From the NCBI GenBank assembly GCA_900045905.1, contig FCNS01000038.1:124001-188000 (forward strand): a DNA stretch of 64,000 bases, in the 5' to 3' direction. Origin of the DNA: Clostridiales bacterium CHKCI001 (lineage in GTDB: Bacteria; Bacillota; Clostridia; Lachnospirales; Lachnospiraceae). Position numbers and translations under genes: made by a program. The notes beneath the pieces are model-generated. The model was not told the DNA's origin and ran no database searches. It worked only from the letters and a program-made list of their open reading frames with translations. Shown one piece after another: positions 46,486 through 55,129 of this stretch; position 1 is the first letter of the stretch, and every line of letters begins with the position of its first letter.

Positions 46486-46730
46486 ATTTCATGAATTGAA
46501 TTATAATACGGAACACTGTGCTTGTCAAGCCTTTTTTCTTAATTTCAAAAAATATTTAAGAAAAAATAGTTTGAAAAAACAGAAGAAAACGAAAGGGATT
46601 TACGGGGTATTCGTTAATTTAAAAGCAACAGTGAGAAATAAAATAGAAAAAACGTTAAAAAAATAACTAAAAATATTTACATAAACAAGATTGCTGCAAA
46701 ATAGCCTATTGAAATTGAAAAAGTAGTATA

Positions 46731-46779
46731 AAAAATGCATCGTGATTTGGCAGCAAAAGCCATTTCAAGACGCATTTTT
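46731..46779 (-). terminator. Terminator of the PIG-L gene
   Basis: AAAAATGC (46731-46738) pairs with GCATTTTT (46772-46779), with an inner TGGC/GCCA stem. Read on the minus strand it follows the PIG-L stop by about 80 bases and ends in a T tract. Confidence 0.65.
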
Positions 46780-46861
46780 TCGAACATTTCTTATGTAAGT
46801 TGCTGTGGAAAAATCATTTTGCAGCAGTTTTGTTAGACTATAGTAGTGATTTCCAAATACA

Positions 46862-48316
46862 TTAACGATTCTTTTTACATATGATAATTAAAACGATCAC
46901 AACGATTATAATGATAATGCCTGCAATAAGTATACCTGTATTAATTGGAATTGTGCTAAAAAGAGTCATAGCTGTTTTGGAAGTTGTTTTGTTTGCTGTT
47001 TCAACGTTTAAATCGGAACTTGTTTTTGGATTACTTTTTTCCTTGGATTGCCCTAAGGTTTTGGAATCAGCAGTTTTAGTGGTCATTTTTGGAGTTGTTT
47101 CTTGGGTAGTTTCAGCAGGAGTTGTTTCTTCTGGCCGTTGGTCATAAGGAATTAGATTTTCCATAAAATCGCCGCCGATTATGTCTGGACCGACTAAACT
47201 GCGGAATAACCCAAATTCTGCACAGCTGTATTCATAAGAGTCCGAGACATAAAACCAGCACCATTGCTGAGATTCATGCAATTTATATCCTGCATCTGCC
47301 ATTTGCAGAGCAGTTTGACCGCCAAAACGTTCCAACAGAATATTCCAATTCATGTGGATACGATTTTCTGTATAAAGATGAAGATATGTTTTTGGGACAT
47401 CCCATAGACCATATTCATTTACAGTTTCCAGGTCATAATCAGATCGATTAGAGAGCTGCACCGCATCGGTTAATGCCTTAGCAGTTAAACGATGGGCACC
47501 ATGTCCATATTCTCCATTGAGATCTTGTCCAAGAACGACTAGCGGTTGAAATCGTCTTAGTTGAGTTACAATAAACTTAACGGCTTCATCATAATTATAT
47601 TGTGTTAAAGCAGTTTCCAAATCCATGGAATATTCGTCAGGAAAGGTTCCCATAACTGGATAATTTTTTACTCCTTCCAGCCACATTCCATTGAGTTTTT
47701 CGTGTTCTCGATAAGGTTCATTGGCAGTATGACTGCAAAAATATACTAATTGAACACGTAATCCCTTTTCGCCAGCATAGTAAGGCATAGTACCGCCAAA
47801 AAATAAATGTTCATCATCTGCATGAGTGGATAAAAGCAGAAGATCTGCTTTCTCACAAGGAGGTTCCCAGACTTGAACATGAGAAGGCGGTGTACCAGGA
47901 GATAAAACGGTAATATCACAAAGAACGGCTCCGCTTTCTAGAATTTGAATAGTGATAGATTGGGATGGATTGTCTAAAGCTACATATTCATGTAGAAATC
48001 CATTTTCTCCATGTATGCTTGTTTTACCGTCTGCTTGTAGTGTCCATCCAGGAACTGGAGTGTCCCAGATTAGGTAAATAGAACCAATTTCAGAAGAAGA
48101 CTGGATTGTAATTTGGGTACCAGAGACGAGAGCTATTTTAGAGGATACATATTGGTCTTTCAAAACAGAGGCATCATTTCCATCACTAATTGAAATCTGA
48201 GCTTCCAGAGTTTGAGCAGTTTCTTCTGCATGGGCAAAGGTTTTTAAAGATAAGAAAAACACTAGCAGCATAAAAAAAGGAAAATGATATAAGCGAAACC
48301 TTAATACATGATTCAT
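46862..48316 (-). CDS. Membrane-anchored extracellular PIG-L family deacetylase
   Basis: 484 residues from ATG 48316 (MNHVLRFRL), GGAG eight bases before it. Signal peptide about 1-30, a beta-rich N-terminal part (to about 165), then a PIG-L/LmbE domain with zinc motif STHADDEHLFFGG and EYGHGAH. A Thr/Ser/Lys-rich stalk follows (about 400-450) and a C-terminal membrane helix with KKNR tail. Family members remove acetyl groups from N-acetylglucosamine. Here it would act outside the cell, fixed to the membrane, perhaps on glycans or peptidoglycan; that is inference. The first histidine motif is HADDE, not the usual HPDDE. Confidence 0.88.
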   Translation of the reverse strand: MNHVLRFRLYHFPFFMLLVFFLSLKTFAHAEETAQTLEAQISISDGNDASVLKDQYVSSKIALVSGTQITIQSSSEIGSIYLIWDTPVPGWTLQADGKTSIHGENGFLHEYVALDNPSQSITIQILESGAVLCDITVLSPGTPPSHVQVWEPPCEKADLLLLSTHADDEHLFFGGTMPYYAGEKGLRVQLVYFCSHTANEPYREHEKLNGMWLEGVKNYPVMGTFPDEYSMDLETALTQYNYDEAVKFIVTQLRRFQPLVVLGQDLNGEYGHGAHRLTAKALTDAVQLSNRSDYDLETVNEYGLWDVPKTYLHLYTENRIHMNWNILLERFGGQTALQMADAGYKLHESQQWCWFYVSDSYEYSCAEFGLFRSLVGPDIIGGDFMENLIPYDQRPEETTPAETTQETTPKMTTKTADSKTLGQSKEKSNPKTSSDLNVETANKTTSKTAMTLFSTIPINTGILIAGIIIIIVVIVLIIICKKNR

Positions 48317-48571
48317 GATAAATACTCCAAATATAAAAAAATAAATAGTTACACATATTGTAGCATTTAGTTGAGAATATCTCAATGAGAAAATTGAAAG
48401 AAAGGATCGAAAAATAAGGAAAAATGTCTTGTACTTATGTAATTGATGGATTATAATATGAGTTACCCAATAAGGGGTCGTTTGGCCTGAAGATATTTAG
48501 GAAAAAATAGTAATTGTAAAAAGATAAAACTTACTCTAGTTGTGGAGATTTTGTCTTTGAAAGGAGTACAA

Positions 48572-49648
48572 ATGGAAGGTAATGTATCGATTATTATACC
48601 TTCGTTAAATCCAGATCAAAAGTTGATTCAAGTAGTAGAAGGATTAACACAGGCTGGATTTAACGATATTATATTAGTGAATGATGGAAGTGATCGAGAT
48701 CATATGCAGCCATTTCAGACTGTTTCTCAGTATTCTCAATGCACAATTTTAACACATGAACAGAATAAGGGAAAAGGAAGAGCCTTGAAAACTGCATTTT
48801 CTTATATCTTAGAAAATCGCCCAAGCTGTTTAGGAGTTGTGACAGTTGATGGAGATAATCAGCATACAGCAAAAGACATTGCTGCCTGTGCAGAAGCTAT
48901 GTTAAAAACAAAAGATCAGGTGATTTTAGGATGCAGAGACTTTTCGGGAGATCATGTACCTCCTAGAAGTAAGTTTGGCAACAATATGACCAGCTGGGTA
49001 TTTCGTTATATATGTGGGTTAAAAATAACGGATACACAAACTGGTCTTCGAGCAATTCCAAGGCAGTATTTAGCCGATTTTATTGAGCTAAGAGGAGAAC
49101 GATTTGAATATGAAACGAATATGTTGTTGTGCTTAAAGGAGAAAAAAATCCCATTTCGAGAAGTTACGATTGAAACGGTTTATATAGAAGAAAATGCTTC
49201 TTCTCATTTTAATCCAATTGTAGATTCTTTTAAGATTTACAAACTAATTTTTGCCTATTTCTTCAAATTTGTATTTAGTTCTGCTGCATCTTGTCTCTTA
49301 GATTTAGGGCTTTATACTGTGATAGGAATGGTAGTTAAATCATTCTTTTCACTCAAGCAATCCATTTTTGTGGCAACGGTATTAGCTAGAGTGGGATCTT
49401 CTTTGTTTAATTTCACATTGAATCAGACCCTTGTGTTTCATTCCAAAGAACCAGCCAAACATACGATTGTAAAATATTATATTCTTTGTATTTGTCAGAT
49501 GTTATTATCCTATGGAGGCGTATGGGGAATTGTTTCTGTTTTGCAATTAGAGCGTTATGGAGCGAGTGTTTTAGTAAAAGTAATTGTAGATTGTATTTTA
49601 TTTTTATTTAGTTATCAGATTCAAAAGAAGTGGATATTTAAAAAGTAA
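48572..49648 (+). CDS. GT2 glycosyltransferase fused to a GtrA membrane domain
   Basis: 358 residues from ATG 48572 (AAAGGAGT before it). The N-terminal GT-A domain (about 1-220: VSIIIPSLNPD, ILVNDGSDRD, TVDGDNQH) resembles dolichyl/undecaprenyl-phosphate sugar transferases. The C-terminal four-helix GtrA domain (about 228-358, FKFVFSSAASCLLDLGLY to FSYQIQKKWIFKK) flips or shuttles lipid-linked sugars. It probably moves a sugar to a lipid carrier for surface glycan work. Next gene, 44 bases later, is a phosphodiester glycosidase, in line with cell-surface polymer metabolism. Confidence 0.9.
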   Translation: MEGNVSIIIPSLNPDQKLIQVVEGLTQAGFNDIILVNDGSDRDHMQPFQTVSQYSQCTILTHEQNKGKGRALKTAFSYILENRPSCLGVVTVDGDNQHTAKDIAACAEAMLKTKDQVILGCRDFSGDHVPPRSKFGNNMTSWVFRYICGLKITDTQTGLRAIPRQYLADFIELRGERFEYETNMLLCLKEKKIPFREVTIETVYIEENASSHFNPIVDSFKIYKLIFAYFFKFVFSSAASCLLDLGLYTVIGMVVKSFFSLKQSIFVATVLARVGSSLFNFTLNQTLVFHSKEPAKHTIVKYYILCICQMLLSYGGVWGIVSVLQLERYGASVLVKVIVDCILFLFSYQIQKKWIFKK

Positions 49649-49692
49649 ACAAAAGTGTTTAAAGTTACAAGAAAAAGGAGAAAAACGGAGTT

Positions 49693-50730
49693 ATGAAGAA
49701 ACTTATATTGCGGATTTTATCCGTTATTTTCGTAACGTTACTGCTGCTTGTTATTGGTTTGTATGGCGTTATGTGGATACTCGTGAAAGGACCTTCTTCT
49801 GCGGCAAAACAACAATTTGTCTGTGCAGTTCAAGAGTCCAGTGCGATGGGATGGGTAGCAAATCTATATTTATCTCAGGCAGAGATTGATGAAATATTAG
49901 AAAAAAATCGAATGCAGGAAGTGGCACAAGGCACGGTATCGGATACGGATCTAATTCATATTGCAGAACAAGAAGGGAATACAGAGGATCCAAATGCAGA
50001 AGTGAATGGAGCACCGCAGGAAGAACCAGAGATTCAGATTGAAGATGTGATGGGAACGACATATCGTGGGAAAATGATGATTGTCAAAGATCCATCTCGT
50101 ATTTTTGTTGGTACAGTGGAAGAGTTTAAAGAAGGAACAGGACAAGTTGTTGCAGATATTGCAAAACGCTATGGTGCAGTTGGAGGAATTAACGGCGGTG
50201 AGTTTGTCGATATGGGAAGCTATGCCTATTCTGCAATGCCAGTTGGCTGTGTCGTTTCTCAGGGAAATGTACTAGCGGGAAATATGGACGAAGTCTATAA
50301 TATCACTGGATTTAACAAAGACAATATTCTCGTAGTTGGAAAGATGACATTGCGTCAGGCAATTGAAATGGGAATTCGAGATTGTGTACATACATTACAT
50401 GAAACAGGGCCATTTTTAATTATTAATGGAGAGCCTCTTTCTGTTCCAGATACATCCGTTTATGGAGGAGGCAAAAATCCAAGAACTGCGATTGGACAAC
50501 GGGCAGATGGTTCCGTATTACTCTTAACTGTGGATGGAAGACAAGCAAATAGTATTGGTGCAACGTTTAAAGAGCTTGTTTATATTATGCAAGACTATGG
50601 GGCAGTCAATGCAGCAGCAATGGATGGAGGAACTTCCACACAGATGGTTTACAATGGAGAGGTTGTTAATAGTCCATATTCTCCAACAGGACCAAGAACC
50701 TGTCCAACTGCCTATCTTGTAGCACCGTAA
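49693..50730 (+). CDS. Phosphodiester glycosidase (NAGPA) family membrane protein
   Basis: 345 residues with an N-terminal membrane anchor (about 6-32) and an external NAGPA domain (about 130-345). Conserved motifs seen: GGINGGEFVDMGS, NPRTAIGQRADGSVLLLTVDGR and AAAMDGGTSTQMVYNGEVVN. Such proteins cut sugar-phosphodiester bonds, as in teichoic acids or capsule stubs. Ribosome site AAAAGGAG. It follows the GT2-GtrA gene in one operon. The substrate cannot be told from sequence. Confidence 0.9.
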   Translation: MKKLILRILSVIFVTLLLLVIGLYGVMWILVKGPSSAAKQQFVCAVQESSAMGWVANLYLSQAEIDEILEKNRMQEVAQGTVSDTDLIHIAEQEGNTEDPNAEVNGAPQEEPEIQIEDVMGTTYRGKMMIVKDPSRIFVGTVEEFKEGTGQVVADIAKRYGAVGGINGGEFVDMGSYAYSAMPVGCVVSQGNVLAGNMDEVYNITGFNKDNILVVGKMTLRQAIEMGIRDCVHTLHETGPFLIINGEPLSVPDTSVYGGGKNPRTAIGQRADGSVLLLTVDGRQANSIGATFKELVYIMQDYGAVNAAAMDGGTSTQMVYNGEVVNSPYSPTGPRTCPTAYLVAP

Positions 50731-50750
50731 ATTACTATAAAAGTCCCGAA

Positions 50751-50930
50751 CAGTATCCATGGACCAAACTGTGTTTACACAGGATGGTTCATGGATATTG
50801 GATGGGCTAACCTGTATGAACAAGGAGAGTGATAGCTCGGATTGTGAATACAGGTGGCGATGTCGAGAGTGCACAGCCCGAAGACATCGACTTTCATTAA
50901 TAGTGGTGATTCGACCGCTGGGCGAATCAT
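50751..50930 (+). ncRNA. Candidate structured RNA with a pseudoknot
   Basis: Non-coding gap with many nested pairings. P1: CAGTATCCATGGACCA (50751-50766) with TGGTTCATGGATATTG (50785-50800), 16 bp, capped by CTGTG/CACAG. P2: ACCTGTAT (50810-50817) with ATACAGGT (50848-50855). P3: CGATGTC (50858-50864) with GACATCG (50883-50889). P4: TGATTCG (50907-50913) with CGAATCA (50923-50929). GGGCT (50804-50808) can pair with AGCCC (50875-50879) in the P3 loop, a pseudoknot. The next gene starts 21 bases later. Could be a cis-regulatory leader or a free ncRNA such as the raiA-motif class; not verified. Confidence 0.55.
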
Positions 50931-50950
50931 ATCCGTTTAGGAGGAAAACA

Positions 50951-52045
50951 ATGAAAAAAGAAAAAAAACAATCGAAGTTTAAAAAGGGACTTCTTATTTA
51001 TATGGCAGTGATGTTAGCAGCGTTGGCAGTTGGTTTAACGGTATTCTGGTTTTTTATTCAAGATTATGAGAATGGTATGCCAGTACATGGAATGGAACGC
51101 ACAATGGAATCCTTTAATGAAGAACAGATTACGAATCTGATCAGCGATCAAACTTTTGGCAATGCTGGTGCATTGGAAGATTCTTCCGTTTGGGTAAGCT
51201 GGTATCAAGATCAGATCAGAGGAAAGCAACTTACATTTGAAGAAGCAAGGGAAAATACTGCTACAACTCCTACTTATCTCGTAAAAGCAGACGATCAGCC
51301 AGTCGGAAAAGTGACTCTAAAAGTAACAGGAAAAAATGCATTCAAGTTCAATTTATGGGGATTTGATCGATTGGATGTATCGGAATATCTACCTGAAACT
51401 GCAACTTATACGATAAACGTACCAAAGGGAGTTGCTGTTACTGTGAATGGACATGTATTAGGAGAAGAATATATTACCGAAAATGATGTCGTGTATTCAG
51501 AGTTATCCAATATTCAAACTTACTTATCTGAAATTCCTCTTAGTACCACTTATAAAGTATCGGGACTATTAAATGAGCCAGAAATCGTCGCAGCGAGTGA
51601 AAATGGAAGGGGACTAATATTGAAAAAAGATGACCATAACTATGCGTTTTCCTATGCAATGTCAGATGCAGAAATTGCTCCTCTTAAAACAATGGCAGAA
51701 GGAGTTGTAAATAGTTATGCAATGAATTTTATTGATGTCAGTAAGCAAATTTATAACTATATTATGCCAGGATCAGAGCTAGAAGAGAATATTAAATTAA
51801 CCGTAACTGGATTTTATCCAACGAAATATATTGCTAGTTATGGATTTGACTCTATGAATGTATCAAATTTTAATTACTATTCTGACAGTTGTTTTAGCTG
51901 TGATGTACAGTATAATTTTCATGTGAAATTCCAAAACTTCACAGTAGAACAAGAATCTCTTCCTGGAAATATGAGATGGTATTTTGTGAATAAAGATGGT
52001 AAATGGTATTTAACGGATTTAGGATACTTAAACGAAGAATCATAA
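50951..52045 (+). CDS. Membrane-anchored extracytoplasmic protein, unknown function
   Basis: 364 residues from ATG 50951, with AGGAGG before it; the open frame extends upstream through the structured RNA but that part is not protein-like. Lysine-rich N-terminus, one membrane helix (about 16-38, LIYMAVMLAALAVGLTVFWFF), then a large external domain without a motif I recognise. The C-terminal NMRWYFVNKDGKWYLTDLGYL resembles NTF2-like/Tpr-like ends. Between a phosphodiester glycosidase and endonuclease III; likely in the surface operon. Confidence 0.8.
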   Translation: MKKEKKQSKFKKGLLIYMAVMLAALAVGLTVFWFFIQDYENGMPVHGMERTMESFNEEQITNLISDQTFGNAGALEDSSVWVSWYQDQIRGKQLTFEEARENTATTPTYLVKADDQPVGKVTLKVTGKNAFKFNLWGFDRLDVSEYLPETATYTINVPKGVAVTVNGHVLGEEYITENDVVYSELSNIQTYLSEIPLSTTYKVSGLLNEPEIVAASENGRGLILKKDDHNYAFSYAMSDAEIAPLKTMAEGVVNSYAMNFIDVSKQIYNYIMPGSELEENIKLTVTGFYPTKYIASYGFDSMNVSNFNYYSDSCFSCDVQYNFHVKFQNFTVEQESLPGNMRWYFVNKDGKWYLTDLGYLNEES

Positions 52046-52078
52046 GGAAGGATAAATAGAAAAAACTTGGTGAACGAT

Positions 52079-52714
52079 ATGGAAAAGAAAGAATTAGCAT
52101 TAGAAGTTATCAAGCGTTTAAAAAAAGAATATCCAGAGGTAGGCTGTACACTGGATTATAATGAGGCATGGAAATTATTAGTTAGTGTACGATTGGCAGC
52201 CCAATGTACGGACGCCAGAGTAAATGTAGTAGTGGAAGATCTCTATGCCAAATATCCAGATGTCAATGCATTGGCTGAGGCAGATGTACAGGATATTGAG
52301 GAAATTGTAAGACCATGCGGGTTGGGACGTAGTAAGGCAAGAGATATCAGTGCATGTATGAAAGTATTGCGCGATCAATATCAAGGAGCAGTTCCTGATG
52401 ATTTCAACGCATTATTAAAACTGCCAGGAGTAGGACGGAAAAGTGCAAACTTAATTATGGGAGATGTATTTAAAAAGCCAGCAATCGTAACCGATACCCA
52501 TTGTATTCGCCTTGTAAATCGTATCGGATTGGTAGATGGAATCAAAGAACCAAAGAAAGTAGAAATGGAACTTTGGAAAATAATCCCTCCAGAAGAGGGA
52601 AGCGACTTCTGCCATAGACTCGTATTTCATGGAAGAGAAGTCTGCACCGCAAGAACAAAACCACATTGTGAGAAATGCTGTTTAGAAGATATTTGCCAGA
52701 AAAACATAGGATAA
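52079..52714 (+). CDS. nth: Endonuclease III
   Basis: 211 residues from ATG 52079 (MEKKELALE); TTG/GTG codons a little upstream are less likely. DNA glycosylase/AP lyase for oxidised pyrimidines. Helix-hairpin-helix with the catalytic lysine in LPGVGRKSANLI, catalytic aspartate in IVTDTHCIRL, and a C-terminal [4Fe-4S] site, C-x6-C-x2-C-x5-C, in CTARTKPHCEKCCLEDIC. Full length. Followed by a good terminator. Confidence 0.95.
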   Translation: MEKKELALEVIKRLKKEYPEVGCTLDYNEAWKLLVSVRLAAQCTDARVNVVVEDLYAKYPDVNALAEADVQDIEEIVRPCGLGRSKARDISACMKVLRDQYQGAVPDDFNALLKLPGVGRKSANLIMGDVFKKPAIVTDTHCIRLVNRIGLVDGIKEPKKVEMELWKIIPPEEGSDFCHRLVFHGREVCTARTKPHCEKCCLEDICQKNIG

Positions 52715-52731
52715 CAAAAACATCCAATCAA

Positions 52732-52781
52732 TGCTGTATAGAAGGAAGTAGCAATATTCCTAACTATACAGCAATTTTTTT
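52732..52781 (+). terminator. Intrinsic terminator of nth
   Basis: TGCTGTATAG (52732-52741) pairs perfectly with CTATACAGCA (52764-52773), followed by ATTTTTTT. Eighteen bases after the stop. Confidence 0.9.
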
Positions 52782-52802
52782 ATCGTGATATGCAAAAGGA
52801 AG
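52780..52802 (+). repeat. Post-terminator motif, copy D
   Basis: TTATCGTGATATGCAAAAGG begins inside the T tract of the nth terminator, then AAGCTCTAGTGGAGG. The GCAAAAGGAA part can pair with TTCCTTTTG at about 52816-52824, forming a hairpin. Confidence 0.65.
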
Positions 52803-52913
52803 CTCTAGTGGAGGTTCCTTTTGTTGCAAAAATTCGTGATTTTTACAATTAATAGTTGAAATATTTCGATAAAAATAGTATAATATATACAAAAATCTAT
52901 AGTAAATGGACAG

Positions 52914-52942
52914 GATTTGCCCAGCGGTTGAATCACCACTAT
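52914..52942 (-). repeat. Inverted partial copy of the structured-RNA end
   Basis: On the minus strand this matches 50900-50928 at 27 of 29 bases, covering ATAGTGGTGATTC and the ACCGCTGGGC loop. It lies in the leader of the LytTR gene. The two differing bases keep pairing possible (as G-U) only when read on the plus strand here. Confidence 0.6.
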
Positions 52943-52984
52943 AAAGGGAAGTGTGAGTAGTTATGTGATGGGGAGGAAAGAGCA

Positions 52985-53695
52985 ATGACTCAATTTGCTG
53001 TTTGTGATAAGGAAGAAGCCGTAATTAGAGTGATTGATCAGTACAGAAAGGCAAATGAAATAGATATAAGATTGTATCCGTTTAAAGATGGTACATCTCT
53101 GGAAAAAAGGATAGAATTGGGAATGTTCTTTGATGTCATTTTTTTGGATATTGAAATGGAAGGAAGAAATGGCATTGAAGTAGGAAAATGGCTTCGTGAA
53201 ACAAAGAAAAATGAAAGAACGGAAATTATTTATATGGCCAAAGATGAACAACATCTGGCAGAACTGTTCCAAAACCGACCATTTGACTTTCTCTTAAAGC
53301 CACCGACGGAGAAAAAAATCTTTCAATTATTGGATAAACTATTTCGTGTACGGATAATAGGAGAACAAAAATTTCGATATACCATATATGGGGTTAATTA
53401 TGAAGAACGAATAAAAAACATTCTATACTTTCAAAGTAATCTCAGAATAATCGAAATGGTTACAATTGATAAAATAGAGCAATTTGTAGGAAAAATGAAC
53501 CAACTAAGAGAACAAGTAGTATTGCAGTCTTTTATTCGGACACATCAGTCGTATCTTGTAAATCCAGAATATATCGTGAAAATCGAAGAAAATTCAATCC
53601 AATTGAGCAATGGAGAATTAATTCCGATTTCTAAAAAATATAGTTCTGACATAAAAACTGAGCTAAGAAAATGGCTAGAGGGAAAGCGGAGATAA
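52985..53695 (+). CDS. LytTR-family response regulator
   Basis: 236 residues. N-terminal receiver domain with phospho-acceptor D55 in VIFLDIEMEGRNGIEVG and K at the end in FLLKPP; C-terminal LytTR DNA-binding domain (FRYTIYGVNYEERIKNILYF, then RTHQSYLVNPEYIVKI and IPISKKY). AgrA/VirR-type regulators of this family control peptides, bacteriocins and surface proteins, usually with an AgrC-like kinase; none is adjacent, though the truncated GHKL kinase at 38112 is of the right class. The 5' leader holds the 52914-52942 repeat. Confidence 0.9.
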   Translation: MTQFAVCDKEEAVIRVIDQYRKANEIDIRLYPFKDGTSLEKRIELGMFFDVIFLDIEMEGRNGIEVGKWLRETKKNERTEIIYMAKDEQHLAELFQNRPFDFLLKPPTEKKIFQLLDKLFRVRIIGEQKFRYTIYGVNYEERIKNILYFQSNLRIIEMVTIDKIEQFVGKMNQLREQVVLQSFIRTHQSYLVNPEYIVKIEENSIQLSNGELIPISKKYSSDIKTELRKWLEGKRR

Positions 53696-53750
53696 AGGAA
53701 AAATTATGGAGATAAATGATTGAAAAATGATAATATAGGAGTTGAATACC

Positions 53751-53784
53751 AATTATTGCGAATTAAGTTCTAATTATTACGAAT
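53751..53784 (+). promoter_or_regulatory. Direct repeats, candidate LytTR binding site
   Basis: AATTATTGCGAAT (53751-53763) and AATTATTACGAAT (53772-53784) differ by one base and start 21 bases apart, two helical turns, the spacing used by LytTR regulators. A TATAAGATAATAT -10 region follows near 53796-53808. They lie 56 bases after the LytTR gene and before the peptide ORF. Confidence 0.6.
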
Positions 53785-53853
53785 CGATTCAAAATTATAA
53801 GATAATATGATAAATTAGTAATACAAAAGTAACGGGGAAGGGAGGAGATAACA

Positions 53854-53904
53854 ATGCAGACGGGAAACATCTTTATAGTAAAGGATATTCTGTATAGAGA
53901 ATAA
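53854..53904 (+). CDS. 16-residue peptide ORF
   Basis: ATG 53854 follows an excellent GGGAGGAG ribosome site by about seven bases and encodes MQTGNIFIVKDILYRE, then TAA. It lies just downstream of the LytTR-type direct repeats and 195 bases before a secreted protein gene. It is too short to judge by codon use; it may be a leader peptide, a signalling peptide, or chance. Confidence 0.35.
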   Translation: MQTGNIFIVKDILYRE

Positions 53905-54098
53905 TAAAAACTGTAAAGAAAATATTAGATGATTTTTGTTATTAGGAACGTAAATAATTGTATGTGTGACAGTTCGTGAATGTATTTTTGATAAGTGATT
54001 TGTGAATAAGAGGAAGTTTCGATTCAAAAAATGTATCTGTAAAAATTTCATAGTTTCGCAATCACCTAAATATAGGTTAAAGAGAAAGGAGGATTTTT

Positions 54099-54755
54099 AT
54101 GAATAGAAAAAGAAAAATGACAATTCTTTTATTATGTGTACTAATTTTAGCATCAATGTTTATTCAATCTTTGGCGGCTGATTCTCAAAAACCTAATGAT
54201 AAAAGGTATTTTTCTATGGAAAATAATACCGAAGTTATTATAGAGAAAGATGCGTTGCATATACCTCAAGAATATGTCGATCAAATTGCAAAAGAAAATC
54301 CGAACACTCTTATAACAATTTCTGAATATGTTAAAGCTGTACCAGAAATTTCTCCACGATTTGTTATTGCTACTGTAATCACTAAAAAGACTATAACAAA
54401 ACCTAAATATGTATATGCTGATTATTTCGTAGCGTCTGTGGCGAAAGGATCTACATTTACATTAAAAGTAGAATGGTCAAAAACTCTTTCATTTTCGGTT
54501 ACACATAGTGATGCAAAGACACCATTACAATTGAATGATAGTATAACTAAAAAATACTCTGTAGGTGCAACGTTTACAGGTCCTCCAGAGAACTCATCTT
54601 ATAACAGCAGAAGTTATAGAGTCCGATTCTTTGCTGAAGATGGTACATATGAGGGTTATCGTGTTCATGACACAGGACAAACACTAAATATAAGTGGTAC
54701 TTTTAGAAATCCAATAGAATATTCAGCGTATACAATTGATAGCAAAGTAAATTGA
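54099..54755 (+). CDS. Secreted protein of unknown function
   Basis: 218 residues with a clear signal peptide (about 1-26, MTILLLCVLILASMFIQSLAA). The mature part is beta-rich with VASVAKGSTFTLKVEWSKTLSFSVT and TFTGPPENSSYNSRSYRV, and has no cysteine. I recognise no family; a similar GPPENSSYNSR motif is seen in other small exported Firmicute proteins. Strong AAAGGAGG ribosome site. Possibly under LytTR control through the repeats at 53751. Confidence 0.8.
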   Translation: MNRKRKMTILLLCVLILASMFIQSLAADSQKPNDKRYFSMENNTEVIIEKDALHIPQEYVDQIAKENPNTLITISEYVKAVPEISPRFVIATVITKKTITKPKYVYADYFVASVAKGSTFTLKVEWSKTLSFSVTHSDAKTPLQLNDSITKKYSVGATFTGPPENSSYNSRSYRVRFFAEDGTYEGYRVHDTGQTLNISGTFRNPIEYSAYTIDSKVN

Positions 54756-54789
54756 TATATTCATAATTAGATCGTTCTCAAAAATTAAA

Positions 54790-55060
54790 AGGAATAGATC
54801 AAACTAAGTTTCAAAAAGTCACAGTATGACCTTGTATGGAATGGAGATGATTCTCTTACACAGAAGCGTTTTTTTGTAAACATGCGGAAGAGTTGTGTTA
54901 TCCTATGATGTAACGCTACGAAAGCATCTATCGGGGATAAAGGTCGGAGGTGTAAGCTATTACTACGACTGGTAGTTACAAGCCCATTACCTTTCGATGA
55001 TGGATAGTTGACACTTTGGGTTGTATTGGATTTCAAGTTTCTTTGCATATGACCAAGTTG
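54790..55060. other. Unassigned, GC-richer stretch
   Basis: This 270-base region is less A+T-rich than its surroundings, with short palindromes such as ACTAC/GTAGT at 54962-54976. It contains an 87-codon minus-strand frame that I do not believe. It could be the worn end of a mobile element or a structured RNA. Nothing firm can be named. Confidence 0.3.
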
Positions 55061-55129
55061 TAGAAGATGGAAGCTTTTTTATATAGAGATGTAACAATAA
55101 TATCAATAAGTGTAGGAGGAAAGAAGAAA

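Noticed and set aside
50759-50950. N-terminal extension of the membrane protein at 50951
   Set aside because: The extra 64 residues are cysteine/arginine-rich and unlike a protein N-terminus, they coincide with the RNA stems, and AGGAGG fits ATG 50951.
54785-55048. Minus-strand 87-codon frame
   Set aside because: No ribosome site, unusual composition rich in Ser/His/Arg, no recognisable domain; judged non-coding.
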